Of a stretch of 64,000 bases of DNA, positions 46,295-55,231 are shown one piece after another (the stretch's first letter is position 1; every line of letters starts with the position of its first letter). The notes beneath the pieces were generated by a model. It saw only the letters and a list, made by a program, of their open reading frames with translations, did no database searches and had not been told where the DNA came from. Made by a program: the position numbers and the translations under genes. This stretch comes from Vibrio gelatinilyticus (GTDB taxonomy: Bacteria; Pseudomonadota; Gammaproteobacteria; Enterobacterales; Vibrionaceae), in NCBI RefSeq assembly GCF_022836845.1, contig NZ_JAJNNZ010000014.1, positions 33,878 to 97,877 of the forward strand. Direction: 5' to 3'.

Positions 46295-46624
46295 CTATAG
46301 GCAGCCGATCTCTCTGAGTATGCGTAGCTGAGTCTCACTTGATACTCCGTCTGTAATCGTATCAATATTTAAGACCGAAGCGAGGCTGACGATGGCTTTT
46401 ACAACTTGTGCTGCTAAAGGGTCGAGTTCTATCTCTGGAGTGAGGGATTCATTAATCTTAAGTTTTTGTATTGGCAGTAAACGACGCTCAGAGAGGGATA
46501 TAAGCTGATAAAAACGTTCATTAGCGTAGTGAAAAATAGCATCACGATCTGTGATTAGAATGGCAGCCGTACAGTTCTCGATAGCGTTAACTATAAGACC
46601 AAAAGACAATTCCAGATTCGACAT
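46295..46624 (-). pseudogene. Fused remnant of a PAS-(GGDEF)-EAL gene
   Basis: A 109-residue open frame. Residues about 8-50 match a PAS domain start (IVNAIENCTAAILITDRDAI, then YANERFYQLISLSERR). From LKINESLTPEIELDP to the end it reads as the last third of an EAL phosphodiesterase (VVKAIVSLASVLNIDTITDGVSSETQLRILREIGC), with the usual AEGVE changed to TDGVS. The EAL motif, the metal and DDFG segments, any GGDEF domain and the QGYL end are missing. It therefore looks like the scar of a large in-frame internal deletion plus a truncated end. A working PAS-only protein is unlikely but cannot be ruled out. Confidence 0.75.
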
Positions 46625-46798
46625 TCGCGAAACTACATTAAAAATACTAATCTAACCATAAAAAGCAATCACGCTATATTATGTACTAAAGCAGGTAACA
46701 GCAAACAAAACCAAATTTTGGTCAGTCCACAATAAAAAATTGACGTTTAAAGTGTCACAAAAAACTTAAGTCATTAAAGCTGGAAGATACTTACTGAC

Positions 46799-47371
46799 CT
46801 AGTATCGGTTATCGCTTTCAATGGTACGAATAACTCGACACGGATTTCCTGCAGCGACCACATTTTCTGGTATATCTTTAGTTACCACGCTTCCCGCACC
46901 AATCACTGAGTTTTTACCGATAGTGACCCCCGGACATAGGATAACACCGCCCCCTAACCAGACCCTATCACCAATTTTGATTGGTAAACCAAATTCGATG
47001 CCTTCTTCTACTCTTGCCTTCGCGTCTATAGGGTGGCCAGCAGTGTATATCTGGACATTCGGGGCCAAGAGTACGTCATCGCCAATGTCAACGACGTTAA
47101 CATCCAAAATGGTGCAATTGAAATTAGCGTAAAAATTTTTCCCTATACGAATGTTGCTGCCATAGTCACAGCGAAACGGTGGCTCGACATACATCCCTCC
47201 TTGATTGTTTGGCAAGAGTTGCTGCAAATGGTGCTTCCATTCTTCGCTATCTGGAAGGGTGTGGTTAAATTTTTGGACGCGCTTACGACACCGGATCCGG
47301 GCATCATATAACTCTTTATCCCACGCCAAGTAGGGTTCACCTGCCAACATTTTTTCTTTCTCTGTTTTCAT
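46799..47371 (-). CDS. maa: Maltose/galactoside O-acetyltransferase-like enzyme
   Basis: A 190-residue acetyl-CoA-dependent sugar O-acetyltransferase. An N-terminal helical cap (MKTEKEKMLAGEPYLAWDKEL) is typical of the Maa/LacA/NodL group. It then folds as a left-handed beta helix with hexapeptide repeats (IRIGKN, VVDIGDDV, IKIGDRVWLGGGVILCPGV, KNSVIGAGSVV). The catalytic His is in YTAGHPIDAK. The start at 47371 is chosen because the ATG two codons earlier lies only one base past the AGGA site. It stands alone. Confidence 0.9.
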   Translation of the reverse strand: MKTEKEKMLAGEPYLAWDKELYDARIRCRKRVQKFNHTLPDSEEWKHHLQQLLPNNQGGMYVEPPFRCDYGSNIRIGKNFYANFNCTILDVNVVDIGDDVLLAPNVQIYTAGHPIDAKARVEEGIEFGLPIKIGDRVWLGGGVILCPGVTIGKNSVIGAGSVVTKDIPENVVAAGNPCRVIRTIESDNRY

Positions 47372-47543
47372 CCGCATTCCTAAAGATATACTAGGGCGAT
47401 CTTTCCTTTGGCGATATTACGCTGGCCGTTGTTTTGAGCCTAATCATTCTGTGCAACAAATTATGACAATCAGAGTAGCTAAAGCACGGTTCTCAAAGCC
47501 ACCCCAACGCGATTTGCAAGCAGCAGAAATACACAAGCCCCAC

Positions 47544-48770
47544 CTATGCCACCAGACGCATAAAGTAAGGGATAATCAACGCGTTAGCCAAATCAATAAA
47601 GAAAGCGCAAACCAGTGGTACCACAATAAATGCTTGGTGAGAGTTACCATATTTTTGTGCTACGGCTGACATATTTGCCATTGCGGTTGGCGTCGAGCCT
47701 AGCGAAATGCCACCAAATCCAGAACATATAACGGCTGCATCATAATTTTTACCCATTGCAGGGAAAATAATAAACAAATTGACTAATATCGCGACAATAA
47801 ACTGTGCGGCCAGTATGACAAAAATGGGGCCGGCCAAATCGACCAAAGTCCATAGTTGCATGCTCATCAGTGACATGGCGAGAAAAGCGCCCAAGGCCAT
47901 GTCGGCTATCAGAGCCACGGCAGGCTTATTGGCAGGCCAACTCGTGCCAGTAAGTCGTGGGTAGTTGTGGGGAATAGCGTTAGAAAGGATGATCCCAGCA
48001 AATAGGCAGGTCACAAACAAAGGTAATTGAAGCCCCAACTGTTCTACGCCTTCATTGAGAACAACTCCCAAAATAATGCAAGTATGAATGGCCAGCATTG
48101 CATCCAAAAAATCATAAGAAGTAATTTTTGGTTCGGGATCATTGTCCGCTACGCCTACATCAAGAGCCTGTTTTTCATCTGGTGTCAGGTTATAACGTTT
48201 GATCAAAAATTTAGCGATCGGTCCCCCCATCAAGCTGGCCAAAATTAAACCAAAGGTCGCACTGGCAATACCGATTTCCATCGCGGTGTTAAGGCCAAAC
48301 TGCTCTTCTATTCGAGGTGCCCAAGCGATCGCTGTACCGTGCCCACCAATCAAAGAGACACTTCCGCTAAGCAATCCTGCAACAGGCTCTAGCCCCAAAG
48401 CGCTGGCAACTCCAATACCCGTTAAGTTTTGTAGCATCATATAACCGATGGTAATAACCAGCAGGATGATCAATGGCTTACCACCCTTAACTAAGTCGCT
48501 TAAGCTTGCATTTATCCCTATTGTCGTGAAGAAATAAACGAGTAGGACATCACGCGCCATGAGATCAAAACTAACTTCTATTGACGTTACCGAGTAAATA
48601 ATGGCAAAAGTGACCGAGAACAGAATCCCTCCGGAAACAGGTTCTGGAATACTAAACTCTTTTAAGAAGCCAATGATTTGTGTCAGCCGACGTCCAGTGA
48701 ATAGCACAATGATTCCTAATGTCACTGCCAAAAAAGAATCAATGTGTAAAATTCCGTTTTCAAACTGCAT
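47544..48770 (-). CDS. gltS: Sodium/glutamate symporter
   Basis: A 408-residue sodium-dependent glutamate importer, GltS family (E. coli 401 residues). Visible family segments: N-terminus DSFLAVTLGIIVLFTGRRLTQ, the re-entrant loop GLLSGSVSLIGGHGTAIAWAP in the first half and the inverted copy CSGFGGISLGSTPTAMANMSA in the second half. These two GGxGG-like loops form the substrate path. Ten or more helices are expected. It lies alone in the minus direction, 82 bases before the AraC gene's stop; no glutamate enzyme is adjacent. Confidence 0.94.
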   Translation of the reverse strand: MQFENGILHIDSFLAVTLGIIVLFTGRRLTQIIGFLKEFSIPEPVSGGILFSVTFAIIYSVTSIEVSFDLMARDVLLVYFFTTIGINASLSDLVKGGKPLIILLVITIGYMMLQNLTGIGVASALGLEPVAGLLSGSVSLIGGHGTAIAWAPRIEEQFGLNTAMEIGIASATFGLILASLMGGPIAKFLIKRYNLTPDEKQALDVGVADNDPEPKITSYDFLDAMLAIHTCIILGVVLNEGVEQLGLQLPLFVTCLFAGIILSNAIPHNYPRLTGTSWPANKPAVALIADMALGAFLAMSLMSMQLWTLVDLAGPIFVILAAQFIVAILVNLFIIFPAMGKNYDAAVICSGFGGISLGSTPTAMANMSAVAQKYGNSHQAFIVVPLVCAFFIDLANALIIPYFMRLVA

Positions 48771-48852
48771 TCGTCATCCCTTTTCAATGCGAGGTACTGT
48801 CATCTGCGCCTGCGTCAGCTCAACAATACAATTAACCACATGATTATAGCCT

Positions 48853-49956
48853 TTATCTTTGCATTGGCCTTTCGTTTGCCGTATTAATTTGATTGGAGAA
48901 CAGGATCTTTGGCGATTCTCCAGTCCAACGTTTGAACGCTCGAGAAAAAGAACTTACGTCACGAAAGCCCAACTCTAGTGCTAAAAGCGTAACATTGGCA
49001 TTCGGTCGTTCTGAAAGTGATAGCGCTTTTTCTAGACGGTATCGATCCATTAAGGTACGAAATGAAAGAGATTCGGACTTCAATTTACGCATGAGTGTTC
49101 TTGTACTGACATGCAGCTTTTGGGCAACCAAGTCAACGTTTGCCTCTACCATACCGACTTCATGAAATATTTGGTAAATCTGTTCAGCCAAGTTTGAGTC
49201 AAGGGTATGCTTTACGCTATATTGCATTGATTTTAACAAAGTAGCGTTTAATTCATTGTTTGCAAAAGTGCACTTTCGTCCTATAAACGAGGCAGGAAAC
49301 ATGATTCGGCGGATCTTGTGCCCATAATAGATTTTGCAATTAAAGCGGTCTTCCACTTCCAATTGAATCATTGGGTCTAGAGGATCTCTTTCAAAGAAAA
49401 ATTCGACTTGAGGCTGTACCTGGCACTGTGTTGAACGTATTAGTGTCAGTAGCCCGATACAATAATAGCTGAAACCTAGATTAGAAAAACTAGGCTCACC
49501 CCTGTCATCTTGATGGCGAAGCATCCAAAGTTCGGAATTTTCATTTTCTCTATGTATGAAGACCAAACGTACGGTCGGGCAAAATATGAGCGAAAACTCT
49601 TCCAAATATTTCATCATCACGTCAGTACTCGGCGCGCTATAAAGGAACGCGCCAAATACTCCCATATGATTTGCCGTTATACCTTCCCCAGCGTCTAAAA
49701 CGATATCAAACGCCGACTTAGTTTTAGCCACATATCGCAATGCGGTCTCTAGAACCGACATTGCCACTTTAGGTCTAGACAAATAATACTGCCAGTCACC
49801 TGATGAATTGAACGCTTGCTCAATATCGACGCCATAGCGACGAGCTGTATGATCAAGGGCGACGATCCATCGTACATCGATTAGAGCGCTATTGATCGAT
49901 GTATCGGTTCGGTCTTGGCCACTGTACGTCTCTATTCGCTTATTGAGATCAGCCAC
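48853..49956 (-). CDS. AraC-family transcriptional regulator
   Basis: A 367-residue regulator. The N-terminal ligand domain (about 30-220) is the arabinose-binding-like type (PF12625) seen in OruR/ArgR-like and other AraC proteins. The C-terminal double helix-turn-helix (about 265-355) holds VDLVAQKLHVSTRTLMRKLK and LLALELGFRDVSSFSRAFKRWTGESP. The start follows the stop of the COG0523 gene by only 6 bases, so the two are in one operon. No inducer can be deduced from the sequence. Confidence 0.88.
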   Translation of the reverse strand: MADLNKRIETYSGQDRTDTSINSALIDVRWIVALDHTARRYGVDIEQAFNSSGDWQYYLSRPKVAMSVLETALRYVAKTKSAFDIVLDAGEGITANHMGVFGAFLYSAPSTDVMMKYLEEFSLIFCPTVRLVFIHRENENSELWMLRHQDDRGEPSFSNLGFSYYCIGLLTLIRSTQCQVQPQVEFFFERDPLDPMIQLEVEDRFNCKIYYGHKIRRIMFPASFIGRKCTFANNELNATLLKSMQYSVKHTLDSNLAEQIYQIFHEVGMVEANVDLVAQKLHVSTRTLMRKLKSESLSFRTLMDRYRLEKALSLSERPNANVTLLALELGFRDVSSFSRAFKRWTGESPKILFSNQINTANERPMQR

Positions 49957-49962
49957 GCGCGA

Positions 49963-50943
49963 TTAAATCCCGCAAATCTTGAGTAAAATCGTTTCGAGTT
50001 TCTGCCAAGGCATTAATTGCGAATCGATGACTTCGATTCGAGATTCATACCCCTCTAAAGAGATCTCATTAACTGATACGACTTGATTAGAGACATTAAA
50101 TGCAAAACAGCCTTTGGTCGTGTTAACAACCGCCTTAACACGCTCAGCATTAAGATCACTTAACATCGAAAATAGTTGATCGAAATCAAATTTATGTTCT
50201 GCTCCCATAATCCATCCACAGCTAAAATAGCCCTGACCTTGATTCTCTCTACGGATGTAGGCTTGGTTCGGCGGTAATTCAAAAACAGGATCTAAGTCGT
50301 CATGGTCATGAGCTAAACTTGATGTCTCGCCCTTGGTTTTAGGAGATCGCCTTTCAATGTCCAACACTTCGAGTGGTAAGTCACCAAATTTCACTAATTT
50401 ATGAAAGATTTTTGCTGGTTCTTGAACGGTCAACCAATCATTAAATACATCTACATCCGCTGAAATGCATTGATCAACTTTGTTGCCAATAATGATATCT
50501 GCAGAGGCTAGCTGCTCATTGAAGTTAGAATTTGAGGTATATTTATCATCTGAAAGATTCCGAGGATCAACAAGCGCAATTGTCGCGCGTAAATCAATAT
50601 AAGGTTGATATTGCTCTGAGGTTAATGTTTTTACTACCTTACTTGGGTGTCCAAGGCCAGTCGGCTCAATGATCAACCTATCCGGTTTTTGCCTCAACAA
50701 GGCGTTAATTCCCACCGACATTGGTACCCCTGCAGTACAACACATACACCCTCCAGGTACTTCTTTGATCAATGCACCACCATCTGCCATCATCGCTCCA
50801 TCAACACCGACCTCTCCAAATTCATTGACAAGTACCGCCCAATTCTCCATGGCTGGCTTGTTTTTCAATAAGTTCAAAATAGTGGTGGTTTTCCCCACTC
50901 CCAAAAAACCGGTAATTATATTGGTTGGGATACGCACAGACAT
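49963..50943 (-). CDS. COG0523-family metallochaperone GTPase
   Basis: A 326-residue G3E-type GTPase of the CobW/COG0523 family. Walker A is GFLGVGKTT, the hallmark metal motif is GGCMCC (about residues 64-69), the guanine-specifying motif is NKVD, and the C-terminal CobW_C domain starts near DPVFELPPN. A short His-containing segment (LAHDHDDLD) could help bind metal. Members load zinc, cobalt or iron into client enzymes, often under Zur control, but I see no clear Zur box in its upstream region. Its only operon partner is an AraC regulator, which is unusual for the family. Confidence 0.9.
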   Translation of the reverse strand: MSVRIPTNIITGFLGVGKTTTILNLLKNKPAMENWAVLVNEFGEVGVDGAMMADGGALIKEVPGGCMCCTAGVPMSVGINALLRQKPDRLIIEPTGLGHPSKVVKTLTSEQYQPYIDLRATIALVDPRNLSDDKYTSNSNFNEQLASADIIIGNKVDQCISADVDVFNDWLTVQEPAKIFHKLVKFGDLPLEVLDIERRSPKTKGETSSLAHDHDDLDPVFELPPNQAYIRRENQGQGYFSCGWIMGAEHKFDFDQLFSMLSDLNAERVKAVVNTTKGCFAFNVSNQVVSVNEISLEGYESRIEVIDSQLMPWQKLETILLKICGI

Positions 50944-51090
50944 AAAGTTACCCTTAACACAGACTTGTTATCTACGTTGATTATACAAGTAAAATCGTAC
51001 TGGGTGCATAGTAGAAAATGAACTTGGACAATTATTGATTTGAGTAAAAAGCCGATACGAACGAATGTCCCTGTTCCCAAAACGACAAAA

Positions 51091-51109
51091 GGCGCACGTT
51101 AAGTGCGCC
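51091..51109 (-). terminator. Orphan hairpin upstream of the COG0523 gene
   Basis: GGCGCAC/GTGCGCC with a 5-base loop is followed on the minus strand by TTTTGTCGTTTT. It lies 148 bases before the COG0523 start codon, between it and clcA (divergent). No gene ends here, so it may terminate a short RNA or attenuate the COG0523 operon. The rest of the 50944-51444 region shows no supported gene. Confidence 0.5.
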
Positions 51110-51444
51110 CTAATCCCCCGTTTCTCAATCGTGAGTTTGCGAATCTCTAACATTGTATCGTTAGGATCTAATCACGGGGATGTAATCTGAAGTTTGTTCA
51201 CATCCAAATTGTAGGTAAGACGTGATGTTCCTCCATGTTTATTGAGTGGTCCGCCTTACAATTTAACTATGGTACAGAATGGATAAAATTCAAGCTTGGT
51301 ACCTTAAATTATATGCTTTTCGTGTTGCAGATCTCGAAAAGTGGAATGCTACTTTGCATCTTTATACCTACTGAAAACGTCAGCCTTCCGTATAATTGCG
51401 TAGCAAGTTCATTAGTTTATCCGCAATTCGAGGCAACAACGGCA

Positions 51445-52638
51445 ATGACACGAAAAGAGAAATTGAAACAATCGTTGCTTGCCCATGTCCCAAGAGAAAC
51501 AGTCAATCAATTTCTCTCCAGAGACAAAACCCCCATTTCTGTTCTATTACTTTCGTCTCTCGTTGGTGTTTTAGCGGGTTGTGTTGCCACACTGTTCGAA
51601 CTTGGCGTCCACTTTGTCTCTGAAACGCGAACTGACTGGCTAAGAGATGAAATCGTCGCCATTCTACCTCTTTGGCTATCTGCATTTCTTATTAGTGCAT
51701 TACTTGCCTTTGTCGGTTACTTCCTTGTCCAAAGATTTGCACCAGAAGCGGCAGGATCTGGCATTCCAAAAATCGAAGGGGCAATGGATAATATTCGCCC
51801 AGTTCGCTGGTGGCGAGTTCTGCCGGTTAAATTCTTTGGCGGCTTGGGTGCACTAGGCTCTGGTATGGTCCTTGGACGCGAGGGACCCACAATACAAATG
51901 GGCGGAAATATTGTTTTTCGAGCTATCAACGGTCAGCATGCCGTGATTACTATGCCTCAAAACGCTACTCCTGACTTACACGTCCTTTGGTTGTTTTTAC
52001 GACTTGGTGCATTGTTTGGACTCTTTGGCGTAATTTTCAATCGCCTGATAACGCTGTCACAAGACATGTTTTTTAAGCTTCATCGCAATAATCGGGGCCG
52101 CTATCTATTCACTGGTACCACTTTTGGCGGCGTCTTTGGTCTACTGTTACTTTATGTTCCAGAGCTTACCAATGGGGGAGTTAACTTAATACCACAGATC
52201 ACCAACGGTACATTCAGTACTACGTTTCTTTTAATGCTTTTTATTATTCGGATTATTACCACGTTAATTTGCTTTGCCTCGGGTGCGCCTGGCGGGATTT
52301 TCGCCCCTATGCTAACGTTGGGAACATCATTTGGGTATGCATTTGGACTTATTGTTAAGCTTACCTTTCCCGATCTTCCCATCGAGCCAGGAATGCTCGC
52401 AATTGCAGGAATGGGAGCACCATTTGCCACAACGGTTAGTGCTCCAATCACTTGTATTTTACTGGTAATTGAAATGACTAATAATTACGACCTGATTTTG
52501 CCATTAATAATTACCACCCTTGGAGCGACAATTTTGGCGCAATCATTAGCAGGACAGCCAATTTATAGTCAGATTTTACACCGTACAATTAGAAATAAAA
52601 AGTTACGTCAAGCGGATTGCCCGACTAATCAAAGTTGA
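51445..52638 (+). CDS. clcA: ClC-type chloride transporter ClcA, internally deleted
   Basis: A 397-residue ClC H+/Cl- antiporter homologue (E. coli ClcA 473). The start at 51445 matches the family start. Kept: GSGIP (chloride Ser), GREGP with the gating Glu, GGIFAPML and the tyrosine near the end (QPIYSQIL). However, after GREGPTIQMGGNI (junction near 51910) the sequence jumps to VFRAINGQHAVI, which aligns with the region after E. coli residue about 225. About 70 residues are missing, in frame. They include the segment [20 protein letters not shown] and the internal proton-transfer Glu in FIIEEM (E. coli Glu203). The fold probably cannot form normally, so loss of function is likely. Confidence 0.85.
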   Translation: MTRKEKLKQSLLAHVPRETVNQFLSRDKTPISVLLLSSLVGVLAGCVATLFELGVHFVSETRTDWLRDEIVAILPLWLSAFLISALLAFVGYFLVQRFAPEAAGSGIPKIEGAMDNIRPVRWWRVLPVKFFGGLGALGSGMVLGREGPTIQMGGNIVFRAINGQHAVITMPQNATPDLHVLWLFLRLGALFGLFGVIFNRLITLSQDMFFKLHRNNRGRYLFTGTTFGGVFGLLLLYVPELTNGGVNLIPQITNGTFSTTFLLMLFIIRIITTLICFASGAPGGIFAPMLTLGTSFGYAFGLIVKLTFPDLPIEPGMLAIAGMGAPFATTVSAPITCILLVIEMTNNYDLILPLIITTLGATILAQSLAGQPIYSQILHRTIRNKKLRQADCPTNQS

Positions 52639-52803
52639 CATTGTATTTAGCATTTCCTTTAGAAATACAGTAGTTTTAATTGTTATTTTTATAAATAATA
52701 AAAATAATCAGAGATTTTTTTCTAAAAAATATATACAATCAGACGGCTAGACTCCCATGACCAAAATAACGTTCCAGCAAGTGAACTCAACAGTAAGCCG
52801 TAT

Positions 52804-53790
52804 GTGAGATTAAAGAAAGTGAACCTAAGCCTGGATGCAATACAAAGACTAACAAAATTCCACTCTGTACCACCTTCTCAAGCCTCTTTAGCCCTTGGTG
52901 TCATTGGCCTTGGCCACGCTTGGGCTTTGTACGTACCGATTATCGGGCGTCAAATCCAGCCTTTTCTCGCTGCGCTTGGGGCCCTTCTGCTGCTTCCCGT
53001 GTTGCTAAAATACGTACTTAACCGACACATATTCTGGTCCGATATTAAGCACCCATTGAGTGGAAGCTTAATGGCTCCGATGAGTATGGCGCTACTTGTT
53101 CTATGCGATTATCTCGCGTTGAGTGTACCTTATATCGCTTATCCACTTTGGTTTGTCGCACTCTCTTTGCATATCACCATGGCGATTTTATTCTTCTACT
53201 TCCAACTGCGTAATTTTAAAATATCTAACATCGTGCCTAGTTGGTTTCTATACCCTGTTGGCCTTATTAGCAGCTCTCTGGCTGGCTCCCAGTTGGGGCA
53301 TATCGTCTTTTCCGAAGCCATTACGGCATTTTGTATCGCGATGTACTTTTTTATGCTGCCATTAGTGTTATATAGGCTGGTTTTTGAAGGCATGCTTCCC
53401 AAGCGTGCCCGTCCCACACTTGCAATTATGGCAGCGCCCGTCAACCTCACGCTCACCGCCTATCTAATAAACTTCCCTAATCCTGATCCGATCCTAACTG
53501 GCGCTTTAGCCGGGATCGCAATTACGATGACACTATTGATTTATTTATGCTATTTCAGATTAATGCGACTCAAGTTTCAGCCTTCAATTGCCGCTATCAC
53601 ATTCCCCTCTGTAATCAGCGCGATAGCAATGCATCGCCTCACTACTTTGTTTGAATCCGAGTACCCCCATTGGCACTGGCTACATAAATTTGGGTTTATA
53701 GAGTTGAGCATAGCGACCGTTGCGGTTATATGGGTTGGAGTTGGATTTATAAAAATGTATTGGCCCGAATTATGGCCGTCAAATAGTTGA
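52804..53790 (+). CDS. TDT-family (TehA/SLAC1-like) membrane transporter
   Basis: A 328-residue integral membrane protein with about ten hydrophobic segments, of the tellurite-resistance/dicarboxylate transporter (TDT) type: PPSQASLALGVIGLGHAW at helix 1, SQLGHIVFSEAI and PVNLTLTAYLINF in later helices. TehA relatives act as anion channels or sulfite or dicarboxylate exporters; substrate not determined. The start is uncertain: GTG at 52804 has no clear site, and a GTG at 52819 (VNLSLDAIQ) is possible. It lies between clcA and cqsA on the same strand without a visible operon link. Confidence 0.85.
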   Translation: MRLKKVNLSLDAIQRLTKFHSVPPSQASLALGVIGLGHAWALYVPIIGRQIQPFLAALGALLLLPVLLKYVLNRHIFWSDIKHPLSGSLMAPMSMALLVLCDYLALSVPYIAYPLWFVALSLHITMAILFFYFQLRNFKISNIVPSWFLYPVGLISSSLAGSQLGHIVFSEAITAFCIAMYFFMLPLVLYRLVFEGMLPKRARPTLAIMAAPVNLTLTAYLINFPNPDPILTGALAGIAITMTLLIYLCYFRLMRLKFQPSIAAITFPSVISAIAMHRLTTLFESEYPHWHWLHKFGFIELSIATVAVIWVGVGFIKMYWPELWPSNS

Positions 53791-54010
53791 TATGAACTTT
53801 CGTATTACTGTAAAAGTTTAAAATAATAAACTGTTGAATTTAATATTAAATCCCCGGGAAAGTAGCTGAATAAAAATATAGACCAATTGACTATAGTTTA
53901 TTTTGTTAATTAAACCAAAGAAATAGTTTTTCTCTCGTGACAGTTATTCGTTTATTGGCAATATATATTTTGCCGGCAAAACAACGAATCAATTACAAAG
54001 AGAAGATGTT

Positions 54011-55192
54011 ATGCACTTAACACAAATCAAAAAGGCACTACCAAATTTTATTGAGTCTCGTCACGATCTATTTATTGACGAAAATATAAATAAGAATATA
54101 GACAAGAAGCCTGTCGTTTGTGGTTCTCGGCCCTGTTCTGGTGACGTAGTAATGCAAACTAATGACTACCTCAGTTTGAATAACAACGAAGAAATTACCA
54201 ATGTCCATATTCAAGCGATTCGTGACAATCACGAAAGTTTACTCATGTCTGGTGTATATTTACTTGGGGCTGAGGATAAACCTAAATTTGAAACGAACTT
54301 AGCTAAATTTACTGGATTCGAAAGCTGTGTGGTTTCTCAGTCTGGTTGGTCGGCAAATATTTCCCTGCTACAAACTATCTGTGAAAAAGAGACTAACGTT
54401 TATGTGGACTTCTTTGCTCACGCTTCTCTCTGGGAAGGAGCTCGTATTGCAGGAGCAAAAGTTCACCCGTTCATGCACAACAACGTTCGTCATTTAAAAC
54501 GACTTTTGAAAAAAAATGGCCCTGGTGTCATTCTTGTGGATTCAATCTACAGCACTGTCGGCACTGTCGCTCCTTTGGTTGATATCGTTTCACTAGCGTA
54601 CGACTATGATTGTGCCCTTGTTGTTGATGAGTCTCACTCTCTTGGTACTCATGGTCCAAACGGTGCGGGCTTAGTGGCCGAGTTAGGTTTAACCGACCAT
54701 GTTGACTTTATCACAGTGAGTTTGGCCAAGACTTTTGCTTATCGTGCGGGTGCTATATTGAGTAACGCTAAGACGGCTTATTGCATACCGATCATTGCCT
54801 TTCCGGCAATATTTAGCTCCGCTATGCTACCCTATGAAATGGAACGATTAAACACCACGTTAGAAGTGATACAACAATCGGAAAGTCGTAGGATTCGGCT
54901 CAAGAAAAACGCTGAATATTTAATTTCAAATTTGCGAGAAATCGGTTTCAACATTCGCAGTGGAACGCAAATTATTGGCCTAGAAACAGGAGATGATGCA
55001 AATACGCTACTGATTCGAAACTTCCTAGAAAACAATGGCATCTTTGGATCTGTTTTTTGCCCTCCAGCAACTCCTAAAGGTCGAAATATCATGAGGTTTT
55101 CGTTGAATGCAGAGCATACAACCGACGAATTGAACCGAGTGATTAAAGTTTGTCAAAAAGCGTGGGAGCATCCGGACCTACAATTCTTTTAG
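54011..55192 (+). CDS. cqsA: CAI-1 autoinducer synthase
   Basis: CqsA is a PLP-dependent acyl-CoA transferase of the alpha-oxoamine synthase type; it joins an acyl-CoA with S-adenosylmethionine (or 2-aminobutyrate) to make the CAI-1 family of alpha-hydroxyketone autoinducers. The 393-residue length agrees with V. cholerae CqsA. Motifs: VVSQSGWSANISLL, the PLP-aspartate region LVVDESHSLGTHGPNGAG, and the Schiff-base Lys240 in VSLAKTFAYRAG. It is convergent with cqsS, the standard arrangement. The gene has a 220-base AT-rich upstream region. Confidence 0.95.
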   Translation: MHLTQIKKALPNFIESRHDLFIDENINKNIDKKPVVCGSRPCSGDVVMQTNDYLSLNNNEEITNVHIQAIRDNHESLLMSGVYLLGAEDKPKFETNLAKFTGFESCVVSQSGWSANISLLQTICEKETNVYVDFFAHASLWEGARIAGAKVHPFMHNNVRHLKRLLKKNGPGVILVDSIYSTVGTVAPLVDIVSLAYDYDCALVVDESHSLGTHGPNGAGLVAELGLTDHVDFITVSLAKTFAYRAGAILSNAKTAYCIPIIAFPAIFSSAMLPYEMERLNTTLEVIQQSESRRIRLKKNAEYLISNLREIGFNIRSGTQIIGLETGDDANTLLIRNFLENNGIFGSVFCPPATPKGRNIMRFSLNAEHTTDELNRVIKVCQKAWEHPDLQFF

Positions 55193-55199
55193 GACATCA

Positions 55200-55229
55200 C
55201 GTGACACCAGAGTTCAACATGGTGTCACG
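55200..55229. terminator. Shared hairpin between cqsA and cqsS
   Basis: A perfect 10-base stem (CGTGACACCA/TGGTGTCACG) with a 10-base loop fills the 39-base gap between the convergent stops. T-runs are weak on both sides, so termination may be partial. Confidence 0.7.
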
Positions 55230-55231
55230 AT

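Noticed and set aside
50968..51153. 60-codon frame with the N-terminus MLEIRKLTIEK running through the orphan hairpin
   Set aside because: A stable terminator-like hairpin inside a coding frame and no ribosome-binding site make coding unlikely.
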